A stretch of DNA of 64,000 bases. Origin: CAVYOD01 sp963770045 (lineage in GTDB: Bacteria; Acidobacteriota; Aminicenantia; Aminicenantales; CAVYOD01). The position numbers were made by a program, and so were the translations under genes. Below, one piece after another: positions 55,592 to 63,974 of this stretch. Position 1 is the first letter of the stretch. The number at the start of each line of letters is the position of its first letter. The stretch covers positions 20,301 to 84,300 of the forward strand of contig CAVYOD010000028.1 in NCBI GenBank assembly GCA_963770045.1. The letters run 5' to 3'. The notes under the pieces were generated by a model. It was not told the DNA's origin. It saw only the letters and a program-made list of their open reading frames with translations, and did not search any database.

Positions 55592-56053
55592 ATGAAACGT
55601 TTTGTTATTGCAGTCAGTGTCGTGGCCTTGGTCTTTGCGGTCGCCGTCCGGGCACAGTCGCCGGCACAGCAAAAGAGTGGGGGTTCAGAACAGGAGATAA
55701 TAAAACTGGAGAAAGAGACGGGCGATGCTATGGTCAAGCGTGACGTTGCATTCTTTGACCGGGTTACGACAGATGACTTCATTTGGACGGACGCCGATGG
55801 TAACATCTGGACCAAGGCCGAGATCATTGCGAACCTAAAGTCTGGCGACGATGTGATAAGCTCCTGGATCATTGATGACTATAGGGTCCGAGTTTACGGA
55901 GACGCGGCGGTGTGTATGGCCCGTGTAAATAGCAAAGAGCAGTTCAAAGGCCAGGACGTTAGCGGACAGACACGCTGGACAGACACACTGGTCAAGCGGG
56001 GCGGTCGTTGGCAAATCGTAGCCTCGCACAGTTCGAGGATAGCCCAGAAATAG
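55592..56053 (+). CDS. secreted DUF4440/SnoaL-like protein
   Basis: A 153-residue exported protein: signal peptide MKRFVIAVSVVALVFAVAV ending near VRAQ, preceded by GGGGAGGG. The mature part has the NTF2-like DUF4440 pattern (EIIKLEKETGDAMVKRDVAFFDR, DFIWTDADGNI, WTDTLVKRGGRWQIVASH). Such proteins form small cone-shaped barrels; function unknown. It lies between two copies of a TPR-gene tail, suggesting arrival or duplication by recombination. Confidence 0.85.
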   Translation: MKRFVIAVSVVALVFAVAVRAQSPAQQKSGGSEQEIIKLEKETGDAMVKRDVAFFDRVTTDDFIWTDADGNIWTKAEIIANLKSGDDVISSWIIDDYRVRVYGDAAVCMARVNSKEQFKGQDVSGQTRWTDTLVKRGGRWQIVASHSSRIAQK

Positions 56054-56116
56054 CCCCAGGCGTCACGGGAACCGAAGGCTTTTACTTCTTCTTGGGGCGG
56101 GTTAGTCTATCTGTGC

Positions 56117-56188
56117 AAAGACGCCGACACCGCCCTGCCCGACGTCGCCGACGCCAGGCAGCGGCTGGCCGGGCTGACTGGCACGTGA
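56117..56188 (+). pseudogene. direct repeat copy 2, TPR-gene tail remnant
   Basis: Encodes KDADTALPDVADARQRLA and stops at 56186-56188, the same ending as the remnant at 55243-55398. Nothing upstream in this frame is coding, so only the tail is here. Confidence 0.7.
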
Positions 56189-56229
56189 CTTGCTGATTGG
56201 CTGGATTTGATGTGCCTATGGCGAATGGC

Positions 56230-56490
56230 TTATTGAGCTATGGTTTGGTTTTCCCTGAATCTTTTTTCGATTCCCTCATCCCATTCTTCCAAGATATTGG
56301 TAAAGGAGATGACCTTCTTAATGGTTTCAAAATATCCAGCGTGTTCGGCCGCTATTTTTAGAAGATCATGGAGTTCTTTTAACTCGGTCACCGACATGCG
56401 TATTAGGAAATCTATGTTTCCAAGATTCTTTATATATGCGGTTCCCTTAAAACAATTTTTAAACTCGAGAGATTCTGTTAGCAAAACCAT
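56230..56490 (-). CDS. hypothetical protein, 86 aa
   Basis: The ATG at 56490 follows GGAGGGCAAA, a strong ribosome site. The product is mixed helix/strand (KNLGNIDFLIRMSVTELKEL, FTNILEEWDEGIEKRF) without a signal peptide or named motif. It is AT-richer than genes to the left and is followed by a similar-sized gene at 56826 in the same direction. Confidence 0.6.
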   Translation of the reverse strand: MVLLTESLEFKNCFKGTAYIKNLGNIDFLIRMSVTELKELHDLLKIAAEHAGYFETIKKVISFTNILEEWDEGIEKRFRENQTIAQ

Positions 56491-56589
56491 TTTGCCCTCC
56501 TTAATTTTTTATCATAACCCCGACCATCGGCCAGGATGCTATTTTACCGCCTTGCTCTCAAGGCAGAGCAGAGAGTGGGTAGAGGATAA

Positions 56590-56826
56590 TTATTTGCGCA
56601 AGGCCTTCTTTATTGCTTCCACACAGTCCTCGATGTCTGACAATATTTCTTCTATGTCCCGAAATATAGTGGCGGCCAGGGCTTCTCTAGAAGGGCAGTT
56701 CTCGGGAAGCTTGATATCTCCATTCAATGCTTTTTCCATTTGGGCTATATCATCTTGCACGGTCAGCTTCAATATCCCACTCCATGCTATCAAATCATTG
56801 AATTTTTCTTGCAGATCCTTGTCCAT
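56590..56826 (-). CDS. hypothetical helical protein, 78 aa
   Basis: The ATG at 56826 follows GGGGGAACCC. The sequence is all-helical and acidic (DLQEKFNDLIAWSGILKL, REALAATIFRDIEEILSDIEDCVEAI). No family recognised. It reads toward the 86-residue gene at 56230-56490; the pair may be one unit. Confidence 0.6.
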   Translation of the reverse strand: MDKDLQEKFNDLIAWSGILKLTVQDDIAQMEKALNGDIKLPENCPSREALAATIFRDIEEILSDIEDCVEAIKKALRK

Positions 56827-57012
56827 GGGTTCCCCCTTCAAGGCTTTAATTAATCATGACCATTTGACCCGTTGCTGTCAAGCCACTTGTCGATATCGGA
56901 TTTCTTTAACAGGCCCCTGGGATAGTTCTTAGATAGCTTGATGTTTGGCGAGTCCGGGCAAGGCCTCGTCGGGGCCAGGGAGAGAACCCGCCATGGCCTT
57001 TTTCGGCAGACC

Positions 57013-58482
57013 CTATTTAGAAAAGGAATTTAGTTTTCGCATGTAGCTAGAATGCTTTAATTTTCTTATCGCTATTTCTTGGATTTGCCTTATTCTCTCA
57101 CGGGTAAGCTTGTATTGCTGCCCAACTTCTTCTAAGGTGTGGTCGTTGCCGTTTCCCAACCCAAATCTCATTTTTAAAATATTTGCTTCTCTCTGGGTGC
57201 GCGCTTTCAACGCTTCCTCAATTTTCTCTTTCATATCAATATAGATGACTTCATCGACAGGCGAAAGGGTATTCTTATCCTCGATAAAATCGCTCAGTGG
57301 ACTTTTTTCTCCTTCTCCTATAGGGGTCTCGAGTGAAAGGGGTATTTGGGCAATTTTCAATATTTTATGCACTTTATCGACGGGCAAATCCATCTTTTTC
57401 GCAATCTCTTCACCTGTTGGTTCTCTACCTTTTTCCCAGACAAGGGTCCCCGACACTCTATTTAATTTTTTTATGACTTCTATCATATGCACAGGAATCC
57501 TTATCGTCCTTGCCTGGTCAGCAATTGCGCGTGTTATTGCCTGTCTTATCCACCAATGGGCATAAGTTGAAACTTTATACCCTCTCCGGTAGTCAAATTT
57601 TTCTACTGCTGTCATTAAGCCTATGTTTCCTTCCTGGATCAAATCAAGAAACTGGAGTCCGCAGTTGCTGTACTTTTTGGCTATGGAAATCACGAGTCTC
57701 AAGTTAGAGCTGACAAGTTTTTTCTTCGCTCGATCGCAGATCTGCTTTCCTTTGGCGATGGTTTGCAGTGTCTTTCTTAATCTCTTTGAATCAAAACCGA
57801 TCTCTTTCTTGTATAATCTCAGAAGCGTGCCGATTTTTTTGATTCTAAGTTTCGTTTTCTCTCCTTCTTTCTTGCCCGTAGCCTTGGTTAAAAGGGCCTT
57901 CAATTCTTCCTTACTTGTTTCTAATTTGTCGATGCCCTTTAGCTTTTCAATGAGACTCTCGGTAATTTTTTCTCTATAAGCAGTGCGGATATTTAGGTCC
58001 CTGATGAGACGACCCATATTAACGATGAGACGCCCACGTGCAACCGCATATTTCTTTGATGCCGGGATTTTTTCTAATTGAGTGCTTAACTTTCTTATTT
58101 CACTGATTATGGCTAGAATCTTCTGTTTTTTCTTCTCAAGTAATCCTCTTGTGAATTCCTCTTTAATGGGATCAAGCAAAGCAAGGATGATTTCATCATC
58201 TTTATCTAGTTTCTCTTCCAGTGAAAGAATTTCATTTTGGACAAATCGTGTTTTTGAAAGGGCTTTAATGACTATCTCCTCTCCCCTTTCGATTTCCTTG
58301 GCTAGGACTATTTCTTCTTTTCTTGTTAGCAGTGGATTTCTACTCATTTCTTTCATGTAGATTCTGACAGGGTCCAGTGTTCGCCCCGGTTCCTCGAACG
58401 AAATGACGTGAATATCTCTTCTTTTAGAGCTGACTTTCCCAGGTTCAACAAGAACTTTTATCCCAGGGTCATTTGCTGCCAT
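57013..58482 (-). CDS. additional RpoD-like (group 1/2) sigma-70 factor, AT-rich
   Basis: About 489 residues. Region 1.2 is DPVRIYMKEM; region 2 is LVSSNLRLVISIAKKY to FDYRRGYKVSTYAHWWIRQAI; then ITRAIADQARTIRIPVHMIE, region 3 EPTGEEIAKKMDLP, and region 4.2 TLEEVGQQYKLTRERIRQIQ. Between 1.2 and 2.1 lies a Lys/Glu/Leu-rich insert of about 150 residues. Acidic region 1.1 is nearly absent. The gene is visibly AT-richer than the first 55 kb, so it may be acquired. It has no anti-sigma neighbour. A start at 58482 or 58488 is equally possible. Confidence 0.92.
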   Translation of the reverse strand: MAANDPGIKVLVEPGKVSSKRRDIHVISFEEPGRTLDPVRIYMKEMSRNPLLTRKEEIVLAKEIERGEEIVIKALSKTRFVQNEILSLEEKLDKDDEIILALLDPIKEEFTRGLLEKKKQKILAIISEIRKLSTQLEKIPASKKYAVARGRLIVNMGRLIRDLNIRTAYREKITESLIEKLKGIDKLETSKEELKALLTKATGKKEGEKTKLRIKKIGTLLRLYKKEIGFDSKRLRKTLQTIAKGKQICDRAKKKLVSSNLRLVISIAKKYSNCGLQFLDLIQEGNIGLMTAVEKFDYRRGYKVSTYAHWWIRQAITRAIADQARTIRIPVHMIEVIKKLNRVSGTLVWEKGREPTGEEIAKKMDLPVDKVHKILKIAQIPLSLETPIGEGEKSPLSDFIEDKNTLSPVDEVIYIDMKEKIEEALKARTQREANILKMRFGLGNGNDHTLEEVGQQYKLTRERIRQIQEIAIRKLKHSSYMRKLNSFSK

Positions 58483-58488
58483 ATTCAA

Positions 58489-58867
58489 TCCTTCAATACG
58501 AAAAGACCGGAATTGTTAGCGCTCTTAAGTAACTCTCCAAGTTTGCATTAAATTTCTTCTTTTTCTTTTTTCTCTCTTCTTTTCCCTTTTCAGCGTTCCT
58601 TTTTGAAATTAAATAGTTTAACTCAACACCTTACATTCCACTCAGGATCCCTCTCCATATCAAGGGAGGTCGGTAATCGAACTGCATGATATTAGCAAAC
58701 AATCACGAAGATAAATTAGGCATCTGTCAGGAAGAAGTTTCCTTTCTTTTTAACGGAATAATAGGTGTGTTTACGAATTTTTAGGTGTAAATGGGCAAAC
58801 CAAGCAACCCCTAAATATGCTGTAATGAAGAAGTTGATTGTGATCTCGAATGTCCGAGTACCGCCTA
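58489..58867. other. AT-rich intergenic region
   Basis: Leader of the sigma-factor gene with polypyrimidine tracts (58550-58600). No gene, repeat or clear promoter can be supported. Confidence 0.45.
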
Positions 58868-59153
58868 TCAGTAGCGTCTTCCCCCTCCAAATCCACCGCG
58901 GCGGTCGTCACTACGAGGGCAGGGCCTCGTTGACTTTGAGAGTGCGCCCCTGTAAGCCTTTACCATTAAGCCCGGAGAGAGCAGACTTAGCCTCTTGATA
59001 GTTGGGCATCTCCAAAAATCCGAATCCCCTAGAATCGCCAGTGTACTGATCTTTGATGATTTTGACAGATGTGACCTGCCCGAAGGCTTCAAAAGCCTGT
59101 CGCAAATCGGCTTCAGTGGTCTCCCGTAATAAATTGCCTACATAAATATTCAT
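58868..59153 (-). CDS. RRM-domain RNA-binding protein, second copy (frameshift near 58920)
   Basis: From the ATG at 59153: RNP2 MNIYVGNL and RNP1 RGFGFLEM define one RNA recognition motif, with LKVNEA closing it. The raw frame stops at 58911 after LPS; a one-base change leads into SDDRRGGFGGGRRY and a stop at 58868, the Gly/Arg-rich tail typical of these proteins. About 95 residues. More like cyanobacterial cold-induced RRM proteins than the copy at 25667. Confidence 0.88.
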
Positions 59154-59530
59154 CTGACTTCCTTTTAATATTGGAATCTTAAGAAGGGAGGGAAACAATG
59201 TTCTTTATTGAAATTTTCCTTGATCCCCTGTGATTCCTGCCTGCTCTTTCAAATGAAAGAGTCTCTTCAATCTCAATGTGTAAATAATAATAGCAAAAGA
59301 AAGGTTCCACGTCAATGAAAATCCTCCAAAGTGCTACTCTATCGAACTCTAAAGAATTCATCTACAATTTGACCATATGGGCTATCTTCTGATACAAAGA
59401 TTTTTAGAGTAAAATGCGGGCGTAGTGACTCAGGTTAGGCCATTTTGTTTCTGCCTCTTTCATCTGGCAATAGCACACTAGCCTAACAAAATGGAAGGAT
59501 AAGCGTGGGGTAAATGTTAAATAATTTAAT
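59154..59530. other. intergenic with inverted repeats beside the IS
   Basis: CCATTTTGTT (59440-59449) can pair with AACAAAATGG (59485-59494). The overlapping GTTAGGC (59434-59440) can instead pair with GCCTAAC (59481-59487). No gene is supported. It may be the remnant end of another element or a structured leader. Confidence 0.5.
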
Positions 59531-60856
59531 GGTTCTCTTCCATCTTGTGTGGGCTAATCGAAGCATAGCTTTCCAGCTACGAGAAACACGATGGAGCGAA
59601 GATAAGCGACATGCTTGAAGCCGTAAGCTCTTTTCATCGCCGTCTTAATCTTCGAGTTCAGCCCTTCCACTACGCCGTTCGTTATCCGACACGTCGTATA
59701 ACTGACGACTCCGTTCCAATAGCGCTTTATCGCCTTGGCCACCTCGACAATCGGCTTCAGGCGGCTATGGGTCGCCCAAAAATACCAGCGCTTCAAGTAA
59801 CAGGCCGCGTGGGCCGGCTCCTTCAACTCCCAAAACCTCGCCAAAGCCAGCTTGATGTGATACGCCCGGGCTGTCTTCAGATCCAAACGTTTCAACTCCT
59901 CCAGCTGTTCCTCCTGCTCACGAGTCAGGTTCCGGGGATTCCTCAGCCAGAGATACCTCGTTTTCTTCAGCGCCTTATTCTCTTTTTGTTCCAGCCAACG
60001 AACCTTTTCGATGGCCTTGTTCAGCTGGTGCATGATGTGAAAGTGATCAAACACGACCCGGGACTGGGAAAGATGGTTCCTCAAGCCATGCAGATACGGA
60101 TCCCACATGTCGCAACAGACAAGGTCAATCTGCCCCGGATCTGTGCCTCGTCCCTTCAGGTCCTCCACAAACTCCTCCACGACTTCTTTCCGCCGGCTTT
60201 CCCCAAGATAAATCACCCGAGACGCCTCCAAGTCGCTGAACGACGTCATATACACATGCCCTTTGCGCAGCGAAAATTCGTCAATTCCAAGAATATGAAA
60301 CTCGGAAAGATCGACTTGCCGTCTCGCTCGCTCCACATAATGCCCGAGAATCCGCCAGATGCGATTCGCATGTTCCCCCATGACTTCCGCCACCCCGGCC
60401 ACCGACATCTCCCGGCTCAGCTGCAGCACCAGCATCTCAAACAACAGGGTAAAGCCGCTCCCCGGCCGGGCCCAGGGCACCTCCACTTGTCGAATCCCGC
60501 ATCGCCCACACCGCACCCGAGGGACTCGGGCGTGAAGATAGGTCTCGTACTGGAAAAAATTCAGATGCCGCCACGTCCGATCCTTCGTATCATGAACCTC
60601 GCTTTCTTCCTCCGGGCACGACGGACAAGGAAACTTAGCCCCCTTGGAAAAATCAATCTTCAGGTCCAGCCGACCCTCTTCTTTGGAAAACCGGATATCG
60701 ACCACATGCCATGGCTTGGACAGGCCCAGAGCCATCGTAAAAAGCGTCAACTCGTCCATCCAGACGATTCCTTTCAACTTAGACTTCATCTGCAATCCTA
60801 CCACGTCTCAAGGCCATGATTAAATATGCCCTACCCACACAAGATGGAAGAGAACC
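59531..60856 (-). mobile_element. intact ISL3-family insertion sequence
   Basis: A 1,326-bp element bounded by perfect 23-bp terminal inverted repeats (59531-59553, starting GGTTCTCTTCC, and 60834-60856). One transposase gene fills it. Flanking 8-mers AATTTAAT and ACTAAATC do not match, so no target duplication is evident. Confidence 0.92.
59554..60789 (-). CDS. ISL3-family transposase
   Basis: A 411-residue transposase from the ATG at 60789 (TAGGATTGCAG upstream). An N-terminal zinc finger (CPSCPEEE, later CGRCG), the HTH region and the DDE_Tnp_ISL3 catalytic domain (ILGIDEFSLRKGHVYMT, VCCDMWDPYLHGL, ITNGVVEGLNSKIK) are all present. No frameshift, so it may be active. Ends 23 bases from the left IR. 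Confidence 0.94.
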   Translation of the reverse strand: MKSKLKGIVWMDELTLFTMALGLSKPWHVVDIRFSKEEGRLDLKIDFSKGAKFPCPSCPEEESEVHDTKDRTWRHLNFFQYETYLHARVPRVRCGRCGIRQVEVPWARPGSGFTLLFEMLVLQLSREMSVAGVAEVMGEHANRIWRILGHYVERARRQVDLSEFHILGIDEFSLRKGHVYMTSFSDLEASRVIYLGESRRKEVVEEFVEDLKGRGTDPGQIDLVCCDMWDPYLHGLRNHLSQSRVVFDHFHIMHQLNKAIEKVRWLEQKENKALKKTRYLWLRNPRNLTREQEEQLEELKRLDLKTARAYHIKLALARFWELKEPAHAACYLKRWYFWATHSRLKPIVEVAKAIKRYWNGVVSYTTCRITNGVVEGLNSKIKTAMKRAYGFKHVAYLRSIVFLVAGKLCFD

Positions 60857-60901
60857 ACTAAATCTAAATAGAAAAAATTTTCTTTAGAGGAGGAATAACA
60901 A

Positions 60902-61165
60902 ATTATTAAGATATTACTCGCCATCGTGGGTTCAATAATTTTTTGTATTGGAATCGCAGGTGTTGTGCATTTTTTTAGATACGCTTTCAGAAGAAGGACG
61001 AGGATACCAAAGATTTATAGAAAATATAATCCGTTTATTATTTTACTTGTCTATCTGGGATGCATTTTAATTGGGTATTTAATATATCCCAATTTTCATG
61101 TTGATAATAGGCAATATTTATTCTCGGGGTTTCTTGTAGGTTTAGTTATTGGGTTCGCAATATGA
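60902..61165 (+). CDS. small membrane protein, start codon unclear
   Basis: Two TM helices (FCIGIAGVVHFFRYAF and IILLVYLGCILIGYLI) around a basic segment, plus a Gly-rich third helix at the end (FLVGLVIGFAI). A good GAGGAGG (60887-60893) is placed for an ATT at 60902, giving IIKILLAIVGS; the nearest GTG (60926) is too far. Either ATT is used or the ATG was lost. The IS ends 46 bases upstream and may have cut its promoter. Function unknown, AT-rich. Confidence 0.55.
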   Translation: MIKILLAIVGSIIFCIGIAGVVHFFRYAFRRRTRIPKIYRKYNPFIILLVYLGCILIGYLIYPNFHVDNRQYLFSGFLVGLVIGFAI

Positions 61166-61306
61166 AGTTAAGCAGAAAAATGAGGGGGAAAAATATAAAA
61201 AAGAGCGGCCGATGTTCGGATTCAAAAAATGTCTCGACCATATTGCTGAAAATGAAGGAAGCCGGAGGAGCGAGCCTTCCAAAGAGGCCCCCAAAAACTC
61301 CTCTAA

Positions 61307-62785
61307 TTAAATTTCCACAATTTTTCGAAAATGAAAGCCATAGATGGCAAATGATATCGCTAAGTTGAAGAAGCGGGGACGTCTTAGCAATGTCCAGGAA
61401 ATAAGTTTCCAGTAATGCAATCTTTCTTTTCCTTTTATCCCCAAAAACCAGATAGATTTGAAGAATGCTTTGAAGTAACAAAATTTGAAATGGCTTTTTC
61501 CCCTTAATCGCTTTGGTTTATATTCTTTAAGGAATGTTATCACCCGTTTATAATAGTGTTTAGGGGAATAAATGGTATTGAGGATTTTCTTATACCCATT
61601 CATGAGTATTTCAACATTCATTTTTGGGATGAAGTTGAGTGAAAAGTCAGTATTATCACCAGATGGATCATGCAATAATCTTTTTTCTTTTTTCAAACGA
61701 TGATAAAGCCTTGTACCACGAGGTGCATTCAACAACCCAACCATCGCCGTGACAATTCCGCTCTTTTGGATAAAACTTATCTGTCTTTCAAAGATAGAAA
61801 GAGGATCATTGTCAAAACCCACGATAAATCCTCCCTGAACTTCTAAACCGACCGTTTGAATTTTTTTTACACAAGCGATCAGGTCACGATTCTTATTCAG
61901 GTATTTATTGCATTCTGTGAGACTCTCTTCATTCGGAGTTTCAATTCCGATAAAAACCTTTTTGAACCCAGCCTTGGCCATTAATTGCATCAGTTCCTCG
62001 TCATCAGAAAGATTTATAGATACTTCGGTGGAAAAAGAAAAAGGATATTTTTTCTGTTTCATCCAATCGATTAGAGTCGGAAGAATTTCTGTTTTCAGTC
62101 TTTTCTTATTACCTATAAAATTATCATCTACAAAGAATACCCCGCCTCTCCAGCCCTGTGCATTTAAAACTTCAAGTTCTCCTATAATCTGGTCTTTGCT
62201 CTTAGTCCGTGGTTTATGACCATTGAGAACGATGATGTCACAGAATTCACAATTAAAGGGACAGCCCCTGGAATATTGAATACACATTGAAGCATATTTT
62301 TCCATCTTAATAAGCTCCCACTGTGGAGGAGGAGTCTTTCCTAAATCAGGCCACTCTTTAGAGGTATATATGTGTTGGGCGCATCCATTTTTTAAATCAT
62401 CCAGAAAAGAGGGAAGCGTACTCTCAGCCTCATTGAGAACAAGGTGGTCTATATTCTCAAATTCTTCATATCCGGTGGTAAAAAGAGGGCCACCTGCAAC
62501 AACTTTGATTCCCAATTTCTTGCATCTTTTAATAACTTCAATGGCTGAGTTTTTCTGAACGACCATAGCGCTGATAAATACATAGTCAGCCCATTCAAGG
62601 TCTTCCTCGGTTAAAGCAGAGACGTTCATATCAATGAGCTTTTTCTCCCATTCTTCGGGAAGCATTGAAGCCACGGTTAATAAACCCAGAGGCGGGAAAG
62701 ATGCTTTTTTTGAGATGAATTTCAGGGCATATTTAAAACTCCAAAACGTGTCTGGATATCTCGGGTAAACCAAAAGTATTTTCAT
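61307..62785 (-). CDS. B12-binding radical SAM protein, DUF4070/HpnP-like
   Basis: A 492-residue enzyme. The N-terminal cobalamin-binding-like domain starts MKILLVYPRYPDTFWSFKYA and holds PPLGLLTVASMLP and VVAGGPLFT. The radical SAM core has CX3CX2C in YSRGCPFNCEFCD and the later FFVDDNFIGNKKRL. The C-terminal DUF4070-type part follows (NAPRGTRLYHRL). The start and overall layout are those of hopanoid C-2 methylase HpnP relatives, but many DUF4070 proteins have other, unknown substrates and no hopanoid genes are nearby. AT-rich like its neighbours, probably acquired. Confidence 0.85.
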   Translation of the reverse strand: MKILLVYPRYPDTFWSFKYALKFISKKASFPPLGLLTVASMLPEEWEKKLIDMNVSALTEEDLEWADYVFISAMVVQKNSAIEVIKRCKKLGIKVVAGGPLFTTGYEEFENIDHLVLNEAESTLPSFLDDLKNGCAQHIYTSKEWPDLGKTPPPQWELIKMEKYASMCIQYSRGCPFNCEFCDIIVLNGHKPRTKSKDQIIGELEVLNAQGWRGGVFFVDDNFIGNKKRLKTEILPTLIDWMKQKKYPFSFSTEVSINLSDDEELMQLMAKAGFKKVFIGIETPNEESLTECNKYLNKNRDLIACVKKIQTVGLEVQGGFIVGFDNDPLSIFERQISFIQKSGIVTAMVGLLNAPRGTRLYHRLKKEKRLLHDPSGDNTDFSLNFIPKMNVEILMNGYKKILNTIYSPKHYYKRVITFLKEYKPKRLRGKSHFKFCYFKAFFKSIWFLGIKGKERLHYWKLISWTLLRRPRFFNLAISFAIYGFHFRKIVEI

Positions 62786-62945
62786 GTTTGAACTCCTAAG
62801 TCACTCTTTCTTGGAGTTGCTGTGCAAGAATCTCCTTTGGTGATATTGGCTTTTTTAGTTGGATTATCATTGTATGGAAAACTTAGTTATTAATCAGAGC
62901 AATAAATAGCTTGCAAATTGATTTTTGATATGATAGACTTCGGTT

Positions 62946-63974
62946 ATGGACAACAAAGATGCGAGATCGTTGCCTTCGGTCACTCAAGAACAACTCCGAC
63001 GGCGCGCGGTTCAGGCCGTCCGCGGCGGCATGACTCAACTGGAAGCCGGCCGGATCTTCGGCATCACGCGCCAGACGGTGGGCGTCTGGATCAAGAAGTC
63101 CCGGAACCGCAGTCTCGACGTCCTGGCGGCGAAGCGGAAAGGACGTCCGTTCGGCAAGACTTTGCCGCCAAGACAGATGGATTGGGTCGCCCGGGCGATT
63201 GCCAACAAACCGCCCGATCAGCTGAGATTGCCGTTTTATCTTTGGACGCGGGAAGCGGTCGGCCGACTGATCGAACGGAAGTATGGCGTGGGTGTGTCGG
63301 TCTGGACGGCGGGGCGGTACTTGCGGACGTGGGGATTCACGCCGCAAAAGCCGATTCGGCGGGCGTTCGAGGCGGACCCGGAGGCGGTTCGCCGCTGGCT
63401 GGAGGTGGAATATCCGGCCATCAAAGCCCTGGCCCAGAGGGAAAAGGCCGAAATCTACTGGGGCGACGAGATGGGATTGCGGTCGGACCATGTGACGGGG
63501 ACAAGCTGGGGGCTGAAAGGACGGACGCCCGTGATTCCAGGAACGGGCCAGAGATTCGGCTGCGGTGTAATCTCGGCAATCACCAACCGCGGACGATTGT
63601 ACTTTATGGTCCTGCGTCACCGGTTGAAGGCCGAGCTGTTCATCGATTTTATGCGTCGGCTGGAACGGCAAGTGCCGCGGAGAATCTTCCTGATCGTGGA
63701 CCGTCTTCCGGCGCATCGGTCGGTGACGGTGAAAACCTGGTTGAACAAGAAAGAACGGCGGGTGCGATTGTTTTATCTTCCGGGCTATCGGCCGGACTTG
63801 AATCCGGACGAGTATCTGAATCAGGACGTCAAAAGCAATGCGGTGGGGCGACGGCGGCCGGTCAACGAGCCGGAGATGCGAAAAGACATTTCCGGCTACC
63901 TGAGAAGTCGACAACGGCAGCCGCGCATCGTCAGAAATTATTTCAAGCATGAAAGCGTCCGTTATGCCGCCTAA
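62946..63974 (+). CDS. IS630-family transposase
   Basis: A 342-residue DDE transposase. An N-terminal HTH (GMTQLEAGRIFGITRQTVGVW) and a winged HTH_29-like region precede the catalytic domain with IYWGDEMGLRSD, FLIVDRLPAHRS and NPDEYLNQDVK, giving the D-D-E triad. Intact and GC-rich, unlike the AT-rich DNA next to it. The element's ends are not clear: AAATTGATT near 62917 and AATCAATTT near 63981 may be parts of the terminal repeats. Confidence 0.92.
   Translation: MDNKDARSLPSVTQEQLRRRAVQAVRGGMTQLEAGRIFGITRQTVGVWIKKSRNRSLDVLAAKRKGRPFGKTLPPRQMDWVARAIANKPPDQLRLPFYLWTREAVGRLIERKYGVGVSVWTAGRYLRTWGFTPQKPIRRAFEADPEAVRRWLEVEYPAIKALAQREKAEIYWGDEMGLRSDHVTGTSWGLKGRTPVIPGTGQRFGCGVISAITNRGRLYFMVLRHRLKAELFIDFMRRLERQVPRRIFLIVDRLPAHRSVTVKTWLNKKERRVRLFYLPGYRPDLNPDEYLNQDVKSNAVGRRRPVNEPEMRKDISGYLRSRQRQPRIVRNYFKHESVRYAA

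Noticed and set aside
59611..60819. 402-residue frame opposite the ISL3 transposase
   Set aside because: Low-complexity translation without motifs; the minus strand encodes the transposase.
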